A stretch of 41,647 nt of DNA from Holosporaceae bacterium (GTDB taxonomy: Bacteria; Pseudomonadota; Alphaproteobacteria; UBA3830): NCBI GenBank assembly GCA_031282425.1, contig JAITDT010000016.1, positions 1 to 41,647 on the forward strand, read 5' to 3'. The notes beneath the pieces were generated by a model that ran no database searches, was not told the DNA's origin, and saw only the letters and a program-made list of their open reading frames with translations. The position numbers and the translations under genes were made by a program. Shown here piece after piece: positions 9,071-17,861 of this stretch. Position 1 is the stretch's first letter; each line of letters opens with the position of its first letter.

Positions 9071-9244
9071 TTCTCATCTCCATTATTAAGACTTTACACA
9101 AATATCAACACTTTTTTGATTTGTAAATATTAATTATTCGATAAAAATGAAAAAAACAATTTTTAGTAAATTTTAAATAATGAGGCTATGATTCGTTAAT
9201 AAAATATAAAGGATTTTTAGATATTTTGAAAAAAATCAACGATC

Positions 9245-11158
9245 GTGAAGAGAAAGTACGTGACTGCATGGTGGAGTAAAAATAAGCTCGAGATAACCAT
9301 CCTTTTATCGCTAGGAATGATTGTCGATACCAGATTCTATGGGCAAATATGCGGATCTTGTGTAACGTTTATGGATACGGACGATTACATGAGATTGGTT
9401 CGCATAAGAGATTTTTTTCTTCATCACGATCTGGCTAACACCGTTATATCTCGATGTAACGTTCCATTTGGATGCGACCTGCATTGGACGCGACTCTACG
9501 ATTTTTTTATAATTATTCCAGCATATATATTAAATATTTTTGCTGATTCTAATAAATCCATTGAATACGTGGGACTTCTGATTGGACCAGCCCTAAGAAG
9601 CATAACCACTATAACGCTTCTCAGCGTATGTCAAAAATTTATGAAAAAGAATAACGCATTTTTAACGACGGCGACATTTCCATGCCATCCGCTGATTTTC
9701 GGCATTAATCATTTCGGGCGACCGGATCATCACGCCTTCATAATGCTATTTATGGTCATTTATTTAAAAAGCATAATAGAGGTTGTGTTGACGAAATTCA
9801 ACGGTGAAAATTTATATCTAAAACCTGCAATAGTTGCCACGTTGTGCGTTTGGATTTCTCCAGAAACGTTAATTCCTATCCTCCTAACAGATGGAATTTT
9901 GTTCATTTACGCATTTAGTGACATGGAGAAGCTAAAATTTCTTCATATGAAAAATACATTGATAGCATGCGGCGTCGGAATGATAGCATTTTTTTCTTCC
10001 CATCAGATGTTTAGCTATGTTCTGACTGCATGTATTTTGCTAATGGTGGTAGTACCTTATGCAACTACCACAAATTGGTACCAGCAAAATCGAATTTTGA
10101 AATATTGGCATATTGTTGTAATTACCTTAATGCTATATCTATGCCCTCTTATCGCTCCTGTCGAGTATGATAAAATATCCGCCGTGCATGTATTTTTGTT
10201 CGTCTGTAGCGCCGTTTATTTTGGCATTGGCATAGCACATTGCCGACTAGAGTTGAAACGCCGAACAGTGTTGTCCGCAGTTTGGTTTGTGATTATAGCA
10301 ACTGTGTTTTTATTTTTGTATCCGAAGTTTTTTAGTGGCATGAGCGCAAACATCGACGACTATGTAAAGGAAATCTGGCTGAATGAAGTTAGAGAGCTCC
10401 AATCGCCACTTGCTGGGAGTGGAAAGGTTGATTTCCTGATCTATTGCGTTATTCTGGTCATATCGATCGGCAGTAAAGTCACAAGATTACTATCTCAAAA
10501 GCGCGCCGTTGCAGATATAATCTGGTACATTCTGATGGGTAATGCCGCTATCTATACTATTTTAGCGGCTATGGCGTATAGAATGCAACCCTACGCGATA
10601 TTATTTGGACTGCCGATAATTGTTGATTTCGCCGTAAATGGCGATTTTGGGAAGTCTATTCATCGTTTGTGGCGAGTGGTAGGAGCTCTTTTTCTTACTA
10701 CATTCTTTTTATTCCTTACCGGATTTTTCAGCGACTCTGCCTGCTCAAAAAGCGTGTCGCGCGCCTATACTCCGAGGGAATTATTCGAATTAATTGATAA
10801 TTTAAGTCAAACACCAGCAGTAATAATGGCTTGTATCGACGACGGCCCCGCATTGCTATATCACACAAAACATAGCGTAGTTGGCGCTCCGTATCATCGC
10901 CAAGAAAGAGGAATAATTTCTTCTCATAAAATTATGGATGCTAAATACGATGAAGAAACAGTAAAATCCATCCTAAAATCGACCGGCAGCTCATATATTT
11001 TTATAAAAAAATATTTGTATGACAAAAAGCGCTCAAAACCCGAAAGTCTTGCTCAGATGCTCATCAACAACAACTGCCCCGACTGGATTAACATTCTAAA
11101 ACTACCGCAGCGTTTCAGCGATGTTATCATAGCTAAAATCGACCAGGAAAAGCTTTAG
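9245..11158 (+). CDS. multi-spanning membrane protein, GT-C/STT3-like glycosyltransferase candidate
   Basis: MDTDDYMRLVRIRDFF...LHWTRLYDF...FGRPDHHAF motifs with many hydrophobic segments; GTG start. Confidence 0.65.
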   Translation: MKRKYVTAWWSKNKLEITILLSLGMIVDTRFYGQICGSCVTFMDTDDYMRLVRIRDFFLHHDLANTVISRCNVPFGCDLHWTRLYDFFIIIPAYILNIFADSNKSIEYVGLLIGPALRSITTITLLSVCQKFMKKNNAFLTTATFPCHPLIFGINHFGRPDHHAFIMLFMVIYLKSIIEVVLTKFNGENLYLKPAIVATLCVWISPETLIPILLTDGILFIYAFSDMEKLKFLHMKNTLIACGVGMIAFFSSHQMFSYVLTACILLMVVVPYATTTNWYQQNRILKYWHIVVITLMLYLCPLIAPVEYDKISAVHVFLFVCSAVYFGIGIAHCRLELKRRTVLSAVWFVIIATVFLFLYPKFFSGMSANIDDYVKEIWLNEVRELQSPLAGSGKVDFLIYCVILVISIGSKVTRLLSQKRAVADIIWYILMGNAAIYTILAAMAYRMQPYAILFGLPIIVDFAVNGDFGKSIHRLWRVVGALFLTTFFLFLTGFFSDSACSKSVSRAYTPRELFELIDNLSQTPAVIMACIDDGPALLYHTKHSVVGAPYHRQERGIISSHKIMDAKYDEETVKSILKSTGSSYIFIKKYLYDKKRSKPESLAQMLINNNCPDWINILKLPQRFSDVIIAKIDQEKL

Positions 11159-11859
11159 ATATTCCTAATAAACAAGATTCTCACCGCTATCCGGTTTGGC
11201 TTGGCGTCATATTTCCAGTTGTCTAATTGTTTGTCATTATCTTTCGAGGTAATAGACATTCTTATATCTCCGCGAATGCTCCATTTGAAATTTATCATTT
11301 GCTCTACTCCAACGCCTACTGTCGGATAGTAAGAGCCGAACGTTCCTCGATGATCGCTGGTTTTACTAATAACTTGTCCCTGAATCCTCGCTACTCCAAT
11401 GGTGACATACGCCAAAGCCCCTTGGAGTGAAAAAAGACACCCGGGACGTATATCCAAATTCATACCCAGAGCGGAACAGTGGCGAAGACCAACCTTTCCA
11501 CTGGTGTGAAAGGACTCCCCTCCGCCAAACCTTCTAAAGATTTCCATCTCTATTCCGATGTAGTCCCTCTTATGGAATGCAGAACCAAACCCGGCAAGCA
11601 CAGAAACATCCATTTGACTACCAGATCTGCTGAAATCTATCCGATCTTCGCCCGTCTTTTCGGCATTCAACTTATGAGATATACGCGATACAGCAAGACC
11701 TCCACCAAGATACGCCCCACCAATTCGCCGCTCCGGCTCACCAAGCAGTAAAAAGTCCCCACCTTCTGCGGCATCACCTACTGGCTGTTGAGATGCACCT
11801 ACAAATGCTGCATCTGAAACTGTCGAAATCAAAAGCATCAGCCATATCAACTTTTTCAT
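11155..11859 (-). CDS. outer-membrane beta-barrel-like protein
   Basis: Signal peptide MKKLIWLMLLISTVSDAAFVGA, GGAYLGGGLAVS start of barrel, alternating strands, terminal AVRILFIRNI. Confidence 0.55.
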   Translation of the reverse strand: MKKLIWLMLLISTVSDAAFVGASQQPVGDAAEGGDFLLLGEPERRIGGAYLGGGLAVSRISHKLNAEKTGEDRIDFSRSGSQMDVSVLAGFGSAFHKRDYIGIEMEIFRRFGGGESFHTSGKVGLRHCSALGMNLDIRPGCLFSLQGALAYVTIGVARIQGQVISKTSDHRGTFGSYYPTVGVGVEQMINFKWSIRGDIRMSITSKDNDKQLDNWKYDAKPNRIAVRILFIRNI

Positions 11860-11938
11860 GCAACACACCATCTTTAAAAACGCTTTCCAATGAACGAAAA
11901 TCGCCAATTTCGTAGATGCTTAGCCGTTTTTAGACACC

Positions 11939-12211
11939 CTAGTTCACGGAGTCCTTCAAATTTTTACCAGGCTTAAACCGTACAGATTTGCGCGGCGGAA
12001 TATCAATAGCAACGCCTGTTTTGAAATTTCGCCCACTCCGGCCGGCAGTTTTCCTGACGGAAAAGCTACCAAACCCAACGAGAACGACGTCATCGCCTTT
12101 CCCTAAGGTCTCTTCCATGGTTGTGATGAGGGAATTGACGGCCCTTTCAGTATCCGACTTTGTCAATCCACTATTTTTCGACACCGCATCAATTAGCTCA
12201 GATTTATTCAT
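11939..12211 (-). CDS. HU-family DNA-binding protein
   Basis: MNKSELIDAVSKNSGLTKSDTERAVNSL...VVLVGFGSFSVRKTAGRSGRNFKTG...IPPRKSVRFKPGKNLKDSVN. Confidence 0.95.
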   Translation of the reverse strand: MNKSELIDAVSKNSGLTKSDTERAVNSLITTMEETLGKGDDVVLVGFGSFSVRKTAGRSGRNFKTGVAIDIPPRKSVRFKPGKNLKDSVN

Positions 12212-12310
12212 AACACTCTCCAATCTTCCGTTCCAAGATTTTGAATGGTTTTCATTCAAAATGCAATAGCCTTTTTCACTAAAAAATCAAAAAAGTTTGA
12301 AATTATAGGC

Positions 12311-13312
12311 TCATTCTTTGAAAAAACTTATTTTCATGGCTTCTTTTACCTCTTGTAGTGTCGTTTGAGCAATATCTCTTGCCTTCTTTGTTCCCTCAAA
12401 GCATATTTCCAATAAATTTTTTTTGGACAATGTTTCTCTTTTTTCGCGTATTGGTTTTATTTTTTTCTGCAGAATATCGTTTAGAAGCGATTTTAAAACA
12501 ACATCTCCAAGTCCTCCTTGGGCGTACTTTTTTTTCAAAGAAGCAATCTCATCCTTTTCCTTATAAAACGCATCGAGATACGTGAACACAACGTTTCCTT
12601 CGACTTTTCCAGGATCTGATACTCTTATATGATCTGGATCTGTAAACATAGAATAAACTTTGTCATGAATGACCTGTGGTAAATCATTTAAAAAAATAGC
12701 ATTGTTCAAAGACTTACTGGCTTTAGCTTTTCCATCTATTCCCACCAACCGTTTAACGTTGCTCAGATGCGCCTTAGATTCCTTCAGACAATCAGTATTA
12801 TATATCCGATTGAACTTTCGAACAATTTCGTTTGATAACTCAATCATAGGAAGTTGATCCTCTCCGACGGGCACTAAATCTGCCCGGAAAGCGGTAATAT
12901 CCGCCGTCTGACTTATAGGATAGCACAAAAACCCAGCCGGAATAGATTCGCCAAAGCTCTTTTGAGCTATCTCAGCTTTAACGGTTGGATTTCGCTCCAA
13001 TCGAGAAATGGACGTTAGATTCATGTAGTACGCCGTCAATTCCGCCAATGCCGGAATTTGGGACTGAATAAATATGGTCGTCAATTCCGGTTCTATCCCT
13101 ACGGCGATGTAATCGGCAACGACCTCTAGCATATTATTCATTACTTTTTGAGGATTTTCAAAGTAATCGGTAAGGGCCTGTACGTCTGCAACCATAACAT
13201 ACTGATCACTGGAGAATTGCAGCGCAACTCTACTTTCAAGAGATCCTACCAGATGCCCCAGGTGCAAACTTCCCGTTGGTCGATCTCCCGTGAGAACTAT
13301 TTTCCTGGTCAT
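12311..13312 (-). CDS. trpS: tryptophan--tRNA ligase
   Basis: LTGDRPTGSLHLGHLVGSL (HIGH region), FIQSQIPALAELT, KASKSLNNAIFLND (KMSKS-like). Confidence 0.93.
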   Translation of the reverse strand: MTRKIVLTGDRPTGSLHLGHLVGSLESRVALQFSSDQYVMVADVQALTDYFENPQKVMNNMLEVVADYIAVGIEPELTTIFIQSQIPALAELTAYYMNLTSISRLERNPTVKAEIAQKSFGESIPAGFLCYPISQTADITAFRADLVPVGEDQLPMIELSNEIVRKFNRIYNTDCLKESKAHLSNVKRLVGIDGKAKASKSLNNAIFLNDLPQVIHDKVYSMFTDPDHIRVSDPGKVEGNVVFTYLDAFYKEKDEIASLKKKYAQGGLGDVVLKSLLNDILQKKIKPIREKRETLSKKNLLEICFEGTKKARDIAQTTLQEVKEAMKISFFKE

Positions 13313-13327
13313 TATACATTTCCACTA

Positions 13328-13414
13328 TGGTACCCCCGGAGGGACTTGAACCCCCACGTTCTTACGAACAACAGATTTTGAGTCTGTCGCGTCTACCAAT
13401 TCCGCCACGGAGGC
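13328..13414 (-). tRNA. tRNA-Leu (CAA)
   Basis: Reverse complement GCCTCCGTGGCGGAATTGGTAGACGCGACAGACTCAAAATCTGTTG...GGTTCAAGTCCCTCCGGGGGTACCA; encoded CCA, long variable arm. Confidence 0.95.
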
Positions 13415-13447
13415 AATATCTAGCTATATACAAAAGCTTAGAAAAAC

Positions 13448-13485
13448 AATCAAGGAATTTCGGCACAATCCCTTGATTTTTTTTT
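13448..13485 (+). terminator. hairpin with T-tract (rho-independent terminator-like)
   Basis: AATCAAGG (13448-13455) / CCTTGATT (13471-13478) followed by T run. Confidence 0.5.
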
Positions 13486-13529
13486 CATTAACGGTAGGAT
13501 ACGTCTATTGATGTGATGTAGAGGGAGTT

Positions 13530-13661
13530 ATGGCTAAGCCAACTTATAACCCCAGCAAGTTAGTTCGCAAACGGAGACATGGTTTTCGAATTCGCACAGC
13601 TGCTGGTGGACGCATACTGAGAGCCCGTAGAGCACATGGTCGCGCTCGATTGTCCGCATAA
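13530..13661 (+). CDS. rpmH: 50S ribosomal protein L34
   Basis: [43 protein letters not shown] (43 aa, below ORF-track cutoff). Confidence 0.95.
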   Translation: MAKPTYNPSKLVRKRRHGFRIRTAAGGRILRARRAHGRARLSA

Positions 13662-13704
13662 ATTACTTGTATCCTATAAAGCTAGGATGAATTGAGTGTA
13701 ATTC

Positions 13705-14070
13705 TTGAAAAAGAGTTTTAGAATCAGAAGGCGAGCCGACTTTGTTAGAGTATCGCAGCAGGGTTTTTATTGGCGGACGAATTCTGTAGTCGTGCAATGC
13801 TGTTTTAATAATTTGAACACATACAGAGTTGGGGTAACAGCCTCCAAAAGGGTTGGCAACGCGGTAGTTCGCAATCGCTGCAAGCGCAGAATCCGAGCCG
13901 TTGCTGACGCAATCCTTGACGGCTTAGCTATTGTGGGTGTCGATTATGTTTTCATTGCAAGAAGATCGACTTACAATGTTAAATGGGCGTTGCTGATAGA
14001 GGATACAATCTCCTCCATACGGTTCTTGAACAATAGAGTCTTGAAATGCAAAAGCTTTTGTCGCTTTTAA
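13705..14070 (+). CDS. rnpA: ribonuclease P protein component
   Basis: RIRRRADFVRVSQQG...RVGVTASKRVGNAVVRNRCKRRIRAV; TTG start; follows rpmH. Confidence 0.92.
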   Translation: MKKSFRIRRRADFVRVSQQGFYWRTNSVVVQCCFNNLNTYRVGVTASKRVGNAVVRNRCKRRIRAVADAILDGLAIVGVDYVFIARRSTYNVKWALLIEDTISSIRFLNNRVLKCKSFCRF

Positions 14071-14252
14071 TTCGTATTTATCAAAAAACATTATCCTGTT
14101 ATCTGAAATCCCAATGCAAGTTTTATCCCACTTGTTCAGAGTACGCGCTCCTATCCATAAGAAAATACGGCGCGTTGCGGGGAAGTCTTAAAGCTGTATC
14201 CCGCCTTGCGCGCTGCAACCCATTTTTCCGAGGAAATGTAGATTTTCCATAA
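14046..14252 (+). CDS. yidD: membrane protein insertion efficiency factor YidD
   Basis: LIRIYQKTLSCYLKSQCKFYPTCSEYALLSIRKYGALRGSLKAVSRLARCNPF; overlaps rnpA 3' end. Confidence 0.92.
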   Translation: MQKLLSLLIRIYQKTLSCYLKSQCKFYPTCSEYALLSIRKYGALRGSLKAVSRLARCNPFFRGNVDFP

Positions 14253-14371
14253 TGATGCGGTTCGGATGTACGGACAGCAAATGTCAAGATTCTGAAAAAA
14301 CATGATTCTAGATTTGTATTGTGCAGCGATTTTTGATATAAAATAATGAGATAGATTGATTGTGGTGATTT

Positions 14372-15115
14372 ATGGATTTTTTGCATAATCTTGCGAAAGT
14401 AACAAAAGAATTAAATGGGCTTTCTGTGGTAAAGGCGCTTAATCGTGCAATACGAAAGATTTCGGCGTGTACGCATCATTTCCAACATATCATCGAATGG
14501 GAAACTGCCCCCCCCCCCCCTCCTGAATGGTACGATCACTTTCTTAATCAGCATTGGAATTGGGCAGGCGGCATGCCTTGGGAGAGAGGGTTTTTCTCGG
14601 CGTTAGCACTTAAAAAAGGAGGACGAGCTCTTGAATTGTGCTGTGGTGACGGATTTAACGCGCATAATTTCTATGCCGACCATCTAAGTAAAATAGTAGC
14701 GGTTGATTTTGATGAGTTGGCCATCAAACATGCGAAAAAAAATTTTGTTAACCCGAAAATAAGCTACGAAGTTTGCGATATAAGAACTTCGCTTCCTTCC
14801 GGACTATTTGATAACATAATCTGGGATGGTGCGATTGAGCATTTCACTGAAGCAGAAATTGCGAAGCTCATTGCTAATATCAAAAAATGCCTTACAAGAG
14901 ACGGAATTTTATCCGGTTATACTATCGTAGAAAAGCCCGATGGAACAAAGTCGCATCATGAACATGAGTATGAGTTTTCTTCTAAAGAGGATTTAAAAAG
15001 ATTTTTTTCTCCGCATTTTAAAAGAGTACAAATCTTTGAAACATTTTCTTCGGATCGTCACAATTTATATTTTTACGCATCGAACAGAACTCATCTTCCT
15101 CTTGATTCCGATTAA
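14372..15115 (+). CDS. class I SAM-dependent methyltransferase
   Basis: ALELCCGDGFNAHNFYADHLSKIVAVDFDELAIKHAKK SAM-binding motifs; contains a 13-C homopolymer. Confidence 0.8.
   Translation: MDFLHNLAKVTKELNGLSVVKALNRAIRKISACTHHFQHIIEWETAPPPPPEWYDHFLNQHWNWAGGMPWERGFFSALALKKGGRALELCCGDGFNAHNFYADHLSKIVAVDFDELAIKHAKKNFVNPKISYEVCDIRTSLPSGLFDNIIWDGAIEHFTEAEIAKLIANIKKCLTRDGILSGYTIVEKPDGTKSHHEHEYEFSSKEDLKRFFSPHFKRVQIFETFSSDRHNLYFYASNRTHLPLDSD
14508..14520 (+). repeat. 13-nt poly-C tract inside the methyltransferase coding sequence
   Basis: Direct read: GAAACTG CCCCCCCCCCCCC TCCTGAATGG, encoding APPPPPEW. Confidence 0.9.
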
Positions 15116-15150
15116 TATTATAAATTCTGCCAGAAATACCAACTGGGCAA

Positions 15151-15909
15151 TTACAGTTTCTCATCTGCATGAGGGAAGTTATAATCAGAAAAACTTTCTC
15201 CGAGGTAAATTTTACGAGCAACCTCGCTATTTATTATTTCCGCTGAGTTGCCTTCTACCAAAATCTTTCCATTGAATAATATATATACATGATCCGCCAA
15301 TGGAATGGCCTCTCGAACATTGTGATCCGTGATAACCACGCCTATTCCCATTTTTTTGAGGTTAAAAATCATATTTTTCATTTCTTTGATGGCCAGTGGA
15401 TCGATCCCAGCAAGCGGCTCGTCCAATAAAATAAAACTGGGATTTGTCGCCAACAATCGAGCTATTTCCAATTTGCGTCTTTCACCGCCAGAAACGCTTA
15501 ACGCCGGTGATTTTCGAATATCCATCAAAGATAAATCATGCAGAAGCTTTTCCACAATCGCGTGTCTTTTTTTAGCGCCAATTTTTCTATTCTCAAGAAT
15601 CGCATAGATATTTTCTTCCACCGTTAAGCCGCGAAAAATGGATGATTCTTGCGGCAGATATCCAATGCCCAGGCGCGCGCGTTTATACATAGGGAGATTC
15701 GTTATTTCTTTCTGATCCAGATATATATGACCGGAATCCGGTTTTATCAACCCGCACAGCACAGCAAACGTCGTTGTTTTTCCAGCACCATTAGGGCCCA
15801 GTAGAGCTGTGATATTTCCTCTGAACGCTGTGAAGCTTATGTCATTTAAAACAACGCGTCCATCTAAGGTCTTTTTTAGGTTTTGGCAGGCAATTTTCTC
15901 AGTAGTCAT
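15151..15909 (-). CDS. lptB: LPS export ABC transporter ATP-binding protein
   Basis: LLGPNGAGKTTTFAVLCGL, LSVSGGERRKLEIARLLA, FILLDEPLAGIDPLA, VVITDHNVREA. Confidence 0.93.
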   Translation of the reverse strand: MTTEKIACQNLKKTLDGRVVLNDISFTAFRGNITALLGPNGAGKTTTFAVLCGLIKPDSGHIYLDQKEITNLPMYKRARLGIGYLPQESSIFRGLTVEENIYAILENRKIGAKKRHAIVEKLLHDLSLMDIRKSPALSVSGGERRKLEIARLLATNPSFILLDEPLAGIDPLAIKEMKNMIFNLKKMGIGVVITDHNVREAIPLADHVYILFNGKILVEGNSAEIINSEVARKIYLGESFSDYNFPHADEKL

Positions 15910-16918
15910 TTATGATACCGCTGGATTGCCTAATAGAAACATCGCCGGTTTGTATATTTAATGTTCCAACATTTCCAAATAAACGTCCCGGCTTGCCGGA
16001 AACAACAACATTTCCCATAACTTTTATCTTATCGCCTTTAAAAGTTCCTTCACGAGCGTGAATTGTAGCATCCTTTGTTTTTATTCGCAAAGAACCGTTT
16101 GCTTCTACATAAGCTATCGTTCCTTGGCTTATGTGCGCACGCATGAATGCGGCTTGAACTTCGTAGTTATTTCCATCTTTTGAGAAGAGCAACATAACAT
16201 CGTCCCTTGCCTCAATCATATCATTTTCATATCGAAGTTTTTTAGCTTTTACGGTATACACACCAGAGCTATAAACGGCGTTTCCGGTAGCATTCATACG
16301 CCTCATGTTTTTTTTATTCGCATCGTCGAAGTAAATAATCAACTCATCTGCATTTATTTTACCGGTTTTATGAATTCCCTCCGCATTACAGTTTAATGTA
16401 AGGATATTATTGCTCATATCGCATAGATATTTCTCGGCAGATAGCTTTGCGCCGTCGCCAGTAATCACAATTTCCGTATCTCCATGCGCGGTTTTTTTAT
16501 CAAAATCTAAAAACATTTTGGCAGTTTTTGCCGCTAATCCGGATTTCATTGATAATTTCACGTTTCCTGTAAATTCACATTGCATTTTATCTTTGCCGAT
16601 AGCTTTGGTAATATCAGCCGAAACAGTTAAAATTTCTCCATTTGCCAAAGTAAAAGTAGAAAGCATATGGTTAAAAATATAGTTATCCTTTCCGCTTTCG
16701 TGAATGTCATCCGAAAGTAAACTGACCCCTTTAACATTGTTGCCGTAAGCAATAAAGCGCACCTTGGAGAAGAAATTGTTCCCTTTAGTTAAAAAAAAAT
16801 CTCCTGAAAATGTTTTTTTTGTACCAAAAACGAAAATCATCAAAGCCACAAAAATAGTGACCGCGACAACGACGAAAAAAATCGCTATAAATTTTATTCT
16901 AGTCCTTCTTCTATACAA
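15899..16918 (-). CDS. LptC-LptA-like fusion protein (LPS export periplasmic bridge)
   Basis: N-terminal TM helix and LptC-like region (LANGEILTVSADITKAIGKDKMQCEFTGNVKLSMKSGLAAKTAKMFLDF) followed by LptA/OstA-like repeats ending VMGNVVVSGKPGRLFGNVGTLNIQTGDVSI; overlaps lptB. Confidence 0.75.
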   Translation of the reverse strand: MYRRRTRIKFIAIFFVVVAVTIFVALMIFVFGTKKTFSGDFFLTKGNNFFSKVRFIAYGNNVKGVSLLSDDIHESGKDNYIFNHMLSTFTLANGEILTVSADITKAIGKDKMQCEFTGNVKLSMKSGLAAKTAKMFLDFDKKTAHGDTEIVITGDGAKLSAEKYLCDMSNNILTLNCNAEGIHKTGKINADELIIYFDDANKKNMRRMNATGNAVYSSGVYTVKAKKLRYENDMIEARDDVMLLFSKDGNNYEVQAAFMRAHISQGTIAYVEANGSLRIKTKDATIHAREGTFKGDKIKVMGNVVVSGKPGRLFGNVGTLNIQTGDVSIRQSSGIINDY

Positions 16919-17858
16919 GACCAGCTCTTAGACAATCATGAATATGTACAATACCACAGGGAATACCATTTTCCGCGACAAATAGACTGGTGATTTTACA
17001 ATCATTCATCATTTTAGTAGCTTCCTGCGCAAATATTTTTCTGGATACAACTTTCGGGTTCCTACTCATTACTTCGCAGGCTTTCATTTCCAGAAAATTT
17101 GAACAGATGCCTCTCCTTAAGTCTCCGTCCGTGATAATCCCGACAATTTTGTTTTGAACGTCGACCACACAGGTGCATCCAAATGACTTCGCCGTCATTT
17201 CCAACAGAACAGACTTCATGATTTCATGCTCACGAACCAGGGGTATATCCTGATGCATCAAATCTTCTACGGTCAGCAAACGCTTACCCAAAGCACCGCC
17301 TGGATGAAGTTTTTTGAAGTCTTCGCGATTGAATTCTTTTCGCTTCAATAAACACAGCGCAAGAGCGTCTCCTATGGCCAACATCATGGTAGTGGAAGTA
17401 GTCGGAGCCAAATTGTACGGACATGCTTCTCTAAGCTTTGGCATTGTTATGCACACGGTAGAGGCTTTGGCGAGAATGCTCGTGTCATCAGAAGTTATTC
17501 CCACCACATCTATACCAAAACGATTAGCGTAGGAAAGCATCGGCATCAACTCAGGAGTATTACCGGATAAAGAAAGAACTAGTAAGATATCGTCGTCGGA
17601 AATTTTCCCCAGATCTCCATGGCTCGCTTCTCCTGGATGCAAAAAAAACGACGGAGTACCGGTGGAAGCCATGGTTGCGGAGATTTTACGACCAATATGC
17701 CCCGGCTTCCCCATACCGGAAACGATAACATGACCTTTCTTCCTGTAAAACAGCTCTATCGCTTCCACAATACCGTCGTCCAAAAAATTATGCATCGCCT
17801 CCAAACCGGCTATTTCTTCTTTTATTACGGTTTTAGCATATTCCAGCTCTGGCTTCAT
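16911..17858 (-). CDS. kdsD: KpsF/GutQ family arabinose-5-phosphate isomerase
   Basis: SIS domain (VIVSGMGKPGHIGRKISATMASTGTPSFFLHPGEASHGDLG) plus CBS domains (GIITDGDLRRG). Confidence 0.92.
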   Translation of the reverse strand: MKPELEYAKTVIKEEIAGLEAMHNFLDDGIVEAIELFYRKKGHVIVSGMGKPGHIGRKISATMASTGTPSFFLHPGEASHGDLGKISDDDILLVLSLSGNTPELMPMLSYANRFGIDVVGITSDDTSILAKASTVCITMPKLREACPYNLAPTTSTTMMLAIGDALALCLLKRKEFNREDFKKLHPGGALGKRLLTVEDLMHQDIPLVREHEIMKSVLLEMTAKSFGCTCVVDVQNKIVGIITDGDLRRGICSNFLEMKACEVMSRNPKVVSRKIFAQEATKMMNDCKITSLFVAENGIPCGIVHIHDCLRAGLV

Positions 17859-17861
17859 CTT

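Noticed and set aside
12640-12720. KASKS instead of KMSKS in TrpS
   Set aside because: Treated as an acceptable variant of the class I synthetase motif; rest of the protein is normal.
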